Assembly (NCBI GenBank): GCA_905201685.1
Contig: CAJKOW010000067.1
Coordinates: 1 to 7,552, forward strand
Direction of reading: 5' to 3'
Length of the DNA: 7,552 bases
DNA from: an uncultured Bacteroides sp.
GTDB lineage: Bacteria; Bacteroidota; Bacteroidia; Bacteroidales; Bacteroidaceae
Shown: piece by piece, positions 1-5,089 of the stretch
Position numbering within the stretch: the stretch's first letter is position 1
Layout of the letters: each line of letters opens with the position of its first letter
The notes under the pieces: generated by a model
Database searches by the model: none
The model's input: the letters and a program-made list of their open reading frames with translations, nothing else
Told to the model about the DNA's origin: nothing
Translations under genes and position numbers: made by a program

Positions 1-1221
1 CAGTTCGATGGCCGGTTCGTGTGTCAGCCCGCCAAACATCACGTGCGACATTTTCTTCAGCTGTTCCTCTACGGCACGGTTCAGTACCGGATTGTTGTAG
101 CCATGTACCTGGCACCACCACGACGACATACCCTCTACCAGCGTCTCGCCCGTCTCTAATGTGATGGTAGCGCCCTGCGCACTCTTCACCTTATAGACCG
201 GCAGCGGATGGCTGGTCGATGTGTAGGGATGCCACAGGTGTTCGCGGTCGAACTGCGAGTCGCACAGCCGATACCCCGCTTCCCGAATCAGTTCCTTATC
301 TTCGGTTACCTTCGATCCGAGGGTCGTGAGCAGGTCGCCCACGATAGCCGAGTTTATTCCGATATACAATGCTTTCTTCACTGCTTCGCGGCTCAGTTGG
401 GAGCGTCCGCCGGCAAAGCGCAAGTAGGCTGTCGGATTGATGAAACGGAACAGGGCAATGGTAGTCAGTATCTCTTCTTCGGACAGGGGTGCCTGGTGTT
501 CCAGCGGTGTTCCGGGGATGGGACTGAGCAGATTGATGGGGATCGACTGTACACCGAGCCGTTGCAAGGTGAACGCCAGTTCGATGCGTTGCTCCATCGT
601 CTCGCCCATGCCGATGATGCCTCCGCTGCACACGTCCATGCCAATGCGGCGTGCAGCCTGTAGCGTCTTGATTTTCTCTTCCTGCGTATGGGTCGAGCAG
701 AGGGTGGGGAAGTAGCTGGGAGCCGTCTCCAGGTTACAGTGATAGCGCGTCACGCCCGCTTCGTACAGTGCCCGCAGTTCGTCTTCATCCGCCAGTCCCA
801 GTGAGGCACAAAGCTGGATGGACGAGTGGCGGCGCAGGTAGCGCACCGTGTCGCAAAGCTGTTCAATCTGTTTTTTCGAGGGTTTTCGTCCGCTGGTCAC
901 TAATGAGAAGCGGTTGACGTCCTGCTCTTCGTTGGCACGGGCGTGCCGCAGGCATTCTTCAGCGGGCAGCAGGTCGTAGATGTCGGCCTGAGTGTGGTAG
1001 TGGGAAGATTGTGCACACCATTTGCAGTTTTCCGGGCATCGGCCCGACTTGGCATTTACGATGGAGCACATGTCAAATTCGCTTGGAGCGCATGCCACGG
1101 TGATTTCGTGGGCAGCGCGATACAGCGCCTCACGGTCGGCCAGTCCGGCCAGCCACGACGCTTCTTTGGGCGACAGGGCCATGCCTGCCAGTACCCGTTG
1201 TTTCAGTAAGTCAAGGGTCAT
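1..1221 (-). CDS. bioB/bioA: Biotin synthase fused to adenosylmethionine-8-amino-7-oxononanoate aminotransferase (BioB-BioA), 3' end outside window
   Basis: This is a cytoplasmic biotin-pathway enzyme. The BioB part inserts sulfur into dethiobiotin by radical-SAM chemistry, and the BioA part makes 7,8-diaminononanoate from KAPA and SAM using PLP. Reading from the ATG at 1221, 407 codons are visible without a stop. BioB covers about residues 1-325: the radical-SAM cysteines C62, C66 and C69 lie in RCPENCKWC, followed by SIQLCASLG (C138), DVCSGGIIGMGE (C198) and LRFAGGR (R268). BioA starts at about 329 with LWHPYTS, then MSSWWCQVHGYN (365-376) and MSHVMFGGLTH (391-401), all close to the E. coli BioA N-terminus. 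The PLP lysine lies beyond the window. Such fusions are, to my recollection, normal in Bacteroides relatives. Two positions are odd: the residue matching E. coli C97 is Ser106, and H152 of the YNHNLD motif is Cys162. The start at 1221 is the conventional one, but the frame stays open upstream. Confidence 0.93.
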   Translation of the reverse strand, partial: MTLDLLKQRVLAGMALSPKEASWLAGLADREALYRAAHEITVACAPSEFDMCSIVNAKSGRCPENCKWCAQSSHYHTQADIYDLLPAEECLRHARANEEQDVNRFSLVTSGRKPSKKQIEQLCDTVRYLRRHSSIQLCASLGLADEDELRALYEAGVTRYHCNLETAPSYFPTLCSTHTQEEKIKTLQAARRIGMDVCSGGIIGMGETMEQRIELAFTLQRLGVQSIPINLLSPIPGTPLEHQAPLSEEEILTTIALFRFINPTAYLRFAGGRSQLSREAVKKALYIGINSAIVGDLLTTLGSKVTEDKELIREAGYRLCDSQFDREHLWHPYTSTSHPLPVYKVKSAQGATITLETGETLVEGMSSWWCQVHGYNNPVLNRAVEEQLKKMSHVMFGGLTHEPAIEL

Positions 1222-1416
1222 GATAGATATTGATGTAGTAGATGTATGCAGAATACTTTTCGTCGTCTTCACCTGCTTGCGCATCGAACTGTCGGCCACA
1301 TCCTTGCGCAGGTATCCGATGGTCACAGTTCGCCCTACACTGGCAAAAGCCGCATAACCTTTGCGGCTCCAGCGTCTGAAGCGTATGGTAGTTCTATTGA
1401 TACTTCTCTTTTTCAC
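1222..1416 (-). CDS. Short basic leader reading frame, in frame and continuous with bioB
   Basis: From a GTG at 1416 the minus strand reads 65 codons with no stop directly into the bioB ATG at 1221. The first 45 or so residues are very basic and look coding: they contain RSINRTTIRFRRWSRKGYAA, then FASVGRTVTIGYLRKDVADS and SMRKQ. The last 17 residues (Thr/Ser/Ile rich) look more like untranslated spacer. The predicted promoter at 1443-1473 would start the transcript about 20 bases before this GTG, so the frame lies in the bioB leader. It could be an N-terminal extension of BioB, a leader peptide whose own stop has been lost, or chance. I recognise no family with certainty. The frame is open further upstream, to a stop at 1600-1602, but that part lies before the predicted transcription start. 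Confidence 0.4.
1348..1368 (-). promoter_or_regulatory. Perfect stem-loop in the bioB leader
   Basis: A perfect 7-bp stem (AGCCGCA paired with TGCGGCT) encloses a 7-base loop within the predicted bioB 5' leader. It sits about 130 bases before the bioB ATG and overlaps the SRKGYAA codons of the leader frame. There is no T-run, so it is not an intrinsic terminator. It could be an RNA structure that affects translation or decay. Function is unknown. Confidence 0.35.
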
Positions 1417-1442
1417 GACGATTCTTTTCTGTTCAGGGCGAG

Positions 1443-1473
1443 CAAAGATAGTGCAAAGCAGTCGAAGTGCCAA
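1443..1473 (-). promoter_or_regulatory. Predicted Bacteroidales-type promoter for bioB-bioA
   Basis: On the minus strand the -7 box TATCTTTG (1443-1450) fits the Bacteroides consensus TAnnTTTG exactly. TTG at 1471-1473 lies 20 bases upstream as the -33 element. Transcription would start near 1436 and give a leader of about 215 bases before the bioB ATG. The -7 box is identical to that of the promoter in the invertible segment. Confidence 0.62.
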
Positions 1474-1812
1474 GCAAAAGTCTGTTTTAGTTTCCAAATG
1501 GTGGATGATCCATCCTATCGCAATATCCTCCTCTTCTGAGGCATGTTGTCGTAGCGCCAGCAAAAGATGTTCGTGGGGGAGCAGATTCTCTAACCACCTT
1601 TAACTGTAAAGAGACTGATTAATTCAGAAAATGTTATTATTTTGTGTCACCTTGTCACATTCTGAGTCATAAGCATATCCTTGGAAAACAAAAAAAGACA
1701 ATCTGTGTTGCTACGAGCAATGTATAACTGATGCCCCCCATCCGTTATAGGATCTGGCATACAGCATTGATACAACAGTGACTGAAGCAACTATTTATCC
1801 ATAAAACTCAAA
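1474..1812. other. Intergenic stretch without recognised genes
   Basis: This lies between the divergent bioB-bioA and recombinase genes. The short open frames over 1022-1603 on the plus strand are shadows of bioB or lie in its leader. I found no convincing promoter for the recombinase, no RNA gene and no terminator here. The tract becomes AT-rich after about 1610. Confidence 0.5.
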
Positions 1813-1828
1813 TTTCGCAAATGCGAAA
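1813..1828. repeat. Near-perfect palindrome in repeat copy A
   Basis: TTTCGCA and TGCGAAA form 7-bp arms around a 2-base centre. The sequence forms the outer end of repeat copy A; its right arm recurs as TGCGAAACTT in copy B (2135-2144). It could be a protein site or a hairpin; nothing shows which. Confidence 0.4.
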
Positions 1829-1898
1829 CTTGCAGGAGTTAAAGGAGTTAGAAGAAGTTATCGCCCACTATGGTGGGCTTGGAAGTTAAAGCCAATAG
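1813..1898 (-). repeat. Dispersed repeat, copy A (inverted relative to copy B)
   Basis: Read on the minus strand it begins CTATTGGCTTTAACTTC (1898-1882, 17 bp identical to copy B), passes through TGATAACTTC-like and TAACTCCTTTAACT-like stretches, and ends near TGCGAAA. It encloses a GCCCAC/GTGGGC hairpin with a TATG loop at 1863-1878, which is absent from copies B and C. Copies A and B form a diverged inverted repeat of about 90 bp on each side of an approximately 160-bp centre, just before the recombinase gene. Confidence 0.6.
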
Positions 1899-2057
1899 AC
1901 GAGAGAATGAAGAACAAGAAAATGAAGAATGATGAATGAAGAATGAAGAATTTAGGATGATGCCTATTTTTTAGTGTAAATATTAAAAGAGGTTTTGAGC
2001 GCAGCTAATGAAGAATTTCTACGACTCATTAATCATTAACCACCTACTATTACGAGA
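1899..2057. repeat. Segment between ACGAGA direct repeats, with AATGAAGAA-type simple repeats
   Basis: The hexamer ACGAGA occurs in the same orientation at 1899-1904 and 2052-2057, exactly at the inner ends of the 17-bp inverted repeats. Between them, 1905-1951 is built from imperfect AATGAAGAA/AATGATGAATG units, and a similar tract recurs at 7357-7380. Neither strand has a clean TAnnTTTG box. The segment could be an insertion, a small invertible or excisable element, or simple repetitive spacer. Confidence 0.45.
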
Positions 2058-2148
2058 CTATTGGCTTTAACTTCTAACAGAGCAAAGCAAAGTGATAACT
2101 TCTATAACTTCTTAACTTCTAAGGAAATATTACATGCGAAACTTAAAT
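2058..2148 (+). repeat. Dispersed repeat, copy B
   Basis: It begins with CTATTGGCTTTAACTTC (2058-2074), continues through repeated AACTTCT units, and ends with TGCGAAACTTAAAT (2135-2148). The same order of blocks, TATTGGCTT then TTAACT units then GCGAAACTTAAAT, appears on the minus strand at 7375-7435. The copy ends 17 bases before the recombinase ATG. A longer recombinase frame from TTG at 2061 would translate this repeat, which argues against that start. Confidence 0.6.
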
Positions 2149-2165
2149 CCATAAATATATACGAT

Positions 2166-3374
2166 ATGGCAACAGTTAAAATAAAATTTCGTGCATCTTC
2201 TGTCAAGTCGAGAGAAGGCACATTGTTTTTTCAAGTGATTCACAACCGTGTAGTCAGGCAAGTCAGTACCGGCTACAAAATTTTTCCTGCCGAGTGGGAT
2301 TCTCTTCATACCGAAGTTGTATTGTCGGACGAACTGCACAGCGATCGTCGAGCATATCTGCAGTCGTTACGTAAGCATCTCATCCAGGGACTTTCCGGCC
2401 TCAGGGCAATCATATCCGGTTTCGAAAGCTCGGGTCTCCCGTTTACTTCCGATGCTGTCATCAAGGCCTATCGCCGTTCGATGTGTGGCGACGGTTTCAT
2501 TACCTTTATTCGCAACCAGCTGATTCATTTGATTGAGGTTGGCCGTCTCTCCGCATACGAGAAGCTGAAATCATCGTTGGCCAGTTTTCTTCGTTTCTAC
2601 GGCGATGACGATCTGCCTTTCGGCAAGATCACAACCAGTCTGATCGAAGAGTACGAATGTTTTCTGCGTCGCAACGGTCTGTGTCAGAATTCCATCTCTT
2701 TCTACATGCGCATCCTTCGTTCCGTTTACAACGTGGCGGTTGCCCGTGGTCTCACGTCACAGTGCTATCCGTTCAAGTCCGTTTTTACGGGCATCGAGCA
2801 GACGGCGAAGCGCGCCATCTCATTGAAGGTCATCCGTCAGTTACGTGGCCTGGATCTATCCTCTTCCCCGGTCAAGGAGTGGGCCCGCGATCTGTTTCTG
2901 TTTTCGTTCTACACCCGCGGTATGTCGTTTATCGATATGGCCTTCTTGCAAAAGAAAGATTTGCAGCATGGCGTATTGATCTATCGTCGTCACAAGACCA
3001 ATCAGAAGCTCATCGTCAAATGGGAGAAGCCGATGCAGGACATCCTCGACAAATACGACACCGGCGACAGTCCGTATTTGTTGCCCATCATCCGCGACGC
3101 TCATTCCGATAGCCTCCATCAGTACAGGAATGCGGTCCATTTGGTCAATACCAAGTTGAAGCAGATCGGTGCCCAGATCGGTTTGGGCATTCCCCTCACG
3201 ACTTATGTAGCCCGTCACGGATGGGCCAGCATAGCCCGGAATCAGAATATCCCCTTGACGATCATCAGTGAGGCCCTTGGTCACGAATCCGAGAAGACCA
3301 CCCGCATCTATCTGGCTTCGTTGGATAGTTCGGCTGTCGATAAGGCGAACAGCCAGATTCTGAATTCACTTTGA
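2166..3374 (+). CDS. Tyrosine recombinase (phage-integrase family), probable local DNA invertase
   Basis: This enzyme cuts and rejoins DNA through a tyrosine nucleophile. From ATG 2166 it is 402 residues, the usual size for Bacteroides integrases. Layout: an N-terminal arm-binding domain beginning MATVKIKFRAS (about 1-90), a SAM-like core-binding domain (about 110-205), and a catalytic domain (about 215-390). Catalytic residues inferred by position are R251 (TRGMSF), K277 (RRHKTN), R350 (TYVARHGW), H373 (EALGHESEKTT) and Y382 (RIYLASLD). The box II His of the classic HxxR is Thr346 here, a pattern I associate with Bacteroidetes members. TTG at 2061 would add 35 residues drawn from a dispersed repeat, so I prefer 2166. 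The stop is 291 bases before an inverted-repeat-bounded promoter segment, and such a gene next to a capsule operon typically inverts the local promoter. An integrase of a mobile element is the alternative, but I see no cargo. Confidence 0.92.
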   Translation: MATVKIKFRASSVKSREGTLFFQVIHNRVVRQVSTGYKIFPAEWDSLHTEVVLSDELHSDRRAYLQSLRKHLIQGLSGLRAIISGFESSGLPFTSDAVIKAYRRSMCGDGFITFIRNQLIHLIEVGRLSAYEKLKSSLASFLRFYGDDDLPFGKITTSLIEEYECFLRRNGLCQNSISFYMRILRSVYNVAVARGLTSQCYPFKSVFTGIEQTAKRAISLKVIRQLRGLDLSSSPVKEWARDLFLFSFYTRGMSFIDMAFLQKKDLQHGVLIYRRHKTNQKLIVKWEKPMQDILDKYDTGDSPYLLPIIRDAHSDSLHQYRNAVHLVNTKLKQIGAQIGLGIPLTTYVARHGWASIARNQNIPLTIISEALGHESEKTTRIYLASLDSSAVDKANSQILNSL

Positions 3375-3665
3375 CGGTGCCGTGTTTTAGGTCATCTGAC
3401 GCCCTCGATGTCTGAATGTTTCATGAATATGGCCGGCGTCCGTCCGGTATCAGACAGATGCATCACCACGCGATCCTTCGTTGAGGAAAATGTAGTTCTT
3501 TAATGAAGACATTTGAACATGGAAATAGTTTACATTTGTTCAATGAATTAAATATTGTATGATAACGTTGTTGAGAGAACGATTTCTATATGTACTGTAT
3601 CAGAAATCATGATAATGTGTATGTACCTGAAAGTAAAATAAATATCCTATCAATGTGTGCTGAAT
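3375..3665. other. Intergenic stretch between the recombinase and the invertible segment
   Basis: I see no gene here. Two modest stem-loops are possible: GTCTGA (3410-3415) with TCAGAC (3450-3455), and TTGAACA with TGTTCAA (about 3515-3546). Neither is followed by a T-run, so no clear recombinase terminator is present. In the present orientation, transcripts from the invertible promoter would run leftward through this stretch, towards the 3' end of the recombinase gene. Confidence 0.45.
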
Positions 3666-3690
3666 GATTTATCTCTTTGTAAGAGATGTA
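3666..3690 (+). repeat. Left inverted repeat of the invertible segment
   Basis: The 25-bp repeat has the core ATCTCTTTGTAAGAGAT at 3671-3687. It is the partner of 3889-3913 in opposite orientation, with one mismatch. It is the probable binding and strand-exchange site for the recombinase at 2166-3374. Confidence 0.82.
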
Positions 3691-3701
3691 TTAGGACGCT
3701 G

Positions 3702-3733
3702 CAAAGATAATTGTTTTTTGAGTTTTCCCCAAA
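3702..3733 (-). promoter_or_regulatory. Promoter inside the invertible segment, pointing away from upxY (OFF)
   Basis: On the minus strand TTTG (3730-3733), 20 bases and TATCTTTG (3702-3709) match the Bacteroides -33/-7 consensus completely. Transcription would start near 3695 and leave through the left inverted repeat towards the recombinase. Inverting 3666-3913 would put the start just inside the right repeat, reading into upxY. I found no equally good plus-strand promoter in the segment. Confidence 0.75.
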
Positions 3734-3793
3734 GAAATGCGTATAAAAAAGATTTTTTGTTTTACTACTTGATTTATGAAAAATGTTAAATTA

Positions 3794-3840
3794 TAGGATT
3801 AGCTCAACAAATGTTGAGTTAATCCTACTATATATTTTTT
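3794..3840 (+). terminator. Strong hairpin with T-run inside the invertible segment
   Basis: A 16-bp stem (3794-3809 with 3812-3827), with one G-T pair and a very small loop, is followed 8 bases later by six Ts (3835-3840). On the other strand a five-T run begins about 10 bases after the stem, so termination could work in both directions. The distance to the T-runs is longer than in a classic intrinsic terminator, so efficiency is uncertain. Its central place between promoter and operon suggests an insulator against read-through. Confidence 0.6.
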
Positions 3841-3888
3841 GCCCTTGCGGCTTATAGATCGCTATTTAGAAATACAATAAGTGGCTTG

Positions 3889-3913
3889 TACATCTCTTAC
3901 AAAGAGATGAATC
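3889..3913 (-). repeat. Right inverted repeat of the invertible segment
   Basis: This is the inverted partner of 3666-3690, with core ATCTCTTACAAAGAGAT at 3892-3908. It lies 170 bases before the upxY start. The single mismatch with the left copy is in the outer part, outside the dyad. Confidence 0.82.
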
Positions 3914-4083
3914 GAACTTGAAGTCATGTTATATGAATTTTATGCTACAATTTATCTCGTGTTGTTGTGAGGGACGTACGAAAGACAAATAAAGTCTTAT
4001 TTATCTTTAATGTTTCATAACTGCTTGGTATATAGAACTTTATATTTTCGAGCAGGATTAGAAACTTTGTCGTTACTGTAGCC
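3914..4083 (+). promoter_or_regulatory. Untranslated leader of the capsule operon
   Basis: In the ON orientation this would be the first 170 or so bases of the capsule transcript, the region where UpxY-type antiterminators are thought to act. It is AT-rich. A small stem AAATAA/TTATTT occurs at about 3985-4000. A TATCTTTA near 4000 resembles a -7 box but has the last base wrong and lacks a -33 partner. I see no terminator before upxY. Confidence 0.4.
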
Positions 4084-4683
4084 GTGTCTTCAATCGCTTC
4101 ATCTTTCCAGACCACTGACCCTTCGGTTGGCATCGACCGTTTGAAAGGTGCCGATACACAAAAACGTTGGTACGTCATGCGCGATTTGAAGCGGCCCAAT
4201 GCCAAATTGCCGGCTTACAGGCAACTGCAATCCGAACATGTAGAAGTCTTTACTCCCATGCGTTGGCGTTTGACAATAAAACATGGCAAACGCATCCGCG
4301 AAGAAGTTCCGTTTTTATAGGATTTGCTGTTTGTTCACGATGTTCGAAAGCATCTTGATTCATTCGTTGAAAAAATACCGACTCTACAATATCGTTATCA
4401 GCGCGGAGGAAAATATTGCGAACCCATGGTTGTCCCCGACATCGACATGGATCGTTTTATTTACGCCGTCAGCCGGATGAAAGTGTCACAATATTACCTT
4501 CCCGGCGAACTGACTCCCTCCATGTACGGTCGCAAGATCCGCATCATTGGTGGCTGTTTGGATGGTTACGAAGGCCATTTGCTTTCGGTCCGCGGTTCGC
4601 GTACGAAGCGTCTGTTGGTCGAATTGCCCGACTGGATCACAGCTTCCATCGAGGTCAATCCCGAGTTTATCGAGCTGTTGTAA
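4084..4683 (+). pseudogene. upxY: UpxY-like NusG-family capsule antiterminator, interrupted by an in-frame amber codon
   Basis: UpxY proteins are NusG-like factors that let RNA polymerase read through the start of their own capsule operon. Two pieces are in the same frame: 4084-4317 (78 codons from GTG) and 4321-4683. They are separated only by TAG at 4318-4320, codon 79 of 199. The first piece has the NusG N-terminal strand KRWYVMRD (about residues 29-36) and VEVFTPMRW. The second begins DLLFVHDVRK, the expected continuation, and ends with a KOW-like domain (YGRKIRIIGGCLDGYEGH, then a terminal IEVNPEFIELL). A CAG to TAG change (Gln to stop) would explain the break. No frameshift or other stop is present and downstream coding is intact, so the lesion looks recent. 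Alternatives are suppression of the amber codon, restart at TTG 4324, or a sequencing error. The GTG start is uncertain: no ATG lies between the upstream stop at 4033 and the WYV motif. The next gene starts 10 bases after the stop. Confidence 0.85.
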
Positions 4684-4693
4684 TACTTAATCT

Positions 4694-5089
4694 ATGAGCG
4701 AACAATCAATCCCCCCCATGCTTCCTTCTTCCAAGGTCATCGATCAGGAAAAAGAAGTTTTCGACCGGGTACATCAGGAGATTGTTAACCGGCGCTTGTA
4801 TTTGGACCCGTTTTTTTCGAGGAGCAAGTACATCAAGCTTGGCCTGGTCAACAAGAATAAGGTCGCCCGGATCATGCAGCGCTATGCCGGTACCAATCTG
4901 AACGGCTATATCAACGCCCTGCGTTTGGACTATGCTCTCGAGATGTTGCACGACTTTCCCGCCGCGCCCATCAAGGCCATCGCTTCGGTCAGTGGTTTCA
5001 ACAGTGTCCGTACGTTCTACCGGCTATTCGCCGAGAAATACGGCATGAGTCCCCAAGAGTACAAGGCAAAAGTATGGAACTACAAATAG
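4694..5089 (+). CDS. Small AraC-type HTH DNA-binding protein
   Basis: This 131-residue protein consists almost entirely of an AraC-type DNA-binding domain. The first helix-turn-helix is at about 48-66 (LGLVNKNKVARIMQRYAG, then TNLNGYINALRLDYA). The second is at about 93-123 and is canonical: IKAIASVSGFNSVRTFYRLF followed by YGMSPQEYK. The 30 or so residues before the domain are too few for a ligand-binding or receiver domain. Binding may therefore be constitutive or depend on a partner. It starts 10 bases after upxY and overlaps the next gene by 16 bases, so it is part of the capsule operon. It may regulate this or other capsule loci, but its target is unknown. In many Bacteroides capsule loci the gene after upxY is upxZ; this protein does not resemble it. 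Confidence 0.83.
   Translation: MSEQSIPPMLPSSKVIDQEKEVFDRVHQEIVNRRLYLDPFFSRSKYIKLGLVNKNKVARIMQRYAGTNLNGYINALRLDYALEMLHDFPAAPIKAIASVSGFNSVRTFYRLFAEKYGMSPQEYKAKVWNYK

Larger units (their letters stand above)
3666..3913. promoter_or_regulatory. Predicted invertible promoter segment of the capsule operon
   Basis: Two 25-bp inverted repeats, 3666-3690 and 3889-3913, match at 24 of 25 positions; 3670 against 3909 is the mismatch. They enclose 198 bp containing a promoter and a strong hairpin. Each repeat holds a dyad, ATCTCTT and AAGAGAT around a 3-base centre (3671-3687 and 3892-3908), as expected for a recombinase core site. Phase-variable capsule loci of Bacteroides are known to use inverted-repeat-bounded promoter segments of roughly this size just upstream of upxY. 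Inversion itself is inferred; only one orientation is seen. Confidence 0.82.

Noticed and set aside
208..715. Plus-strand open frames opposite the biotin gene
   Set aside because: They are antisense to the clear BioB reading frame, show no recognisable motifs, and arise from its codon bias.
943..1603. Plus-strand open frames across the start and leader of bioB
   Set aside because: The part before 1221 is antisense to bioB; the rest has no protein-like pattern, whereas the minus strand has a promoter and a coding-looking leader.
1813..1951. CRISPR array
   Set aside because: The repeated units are short, degenerate and lack regular unique spacers; no cas gene is present.
1899..2057. A second invertible promoter upstream of the recombinase
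   Set aside because: Neither strand has a TAnnTTTG box with a -33 partner, and the flanking repeat also occurs after wza, so a promoter switch is not supported. The possible excision pattern is kept as a finding.
2061..2165. Longer N-terminus of the recombinase from TTG 2061
   Set aside because: These 35 codons translate dispersed repeat copy B and do not look like an arm-binding domain; MATVKIKFRAS at 2166 is the typical start.
3410..3455. Terminator for the recombinase gene
   Set aside because: GTCTGA/TCAGAC and CCGG stems are weak and no T-run follows.
3984..4050. Fixed (non-invertible) promoter for upxY at TATCTTTA or TATATTTTC
   Set aside because: Each misses a conserved -7 base and has no TTG at the right distance, so the evidence is too weak to annotate.
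3945..4284. Minus-strand open frames opposite the upxY start
   Set aside because: They show no domain and no promoter, and they overlap the recognisable NusG-like frame on the other strand.
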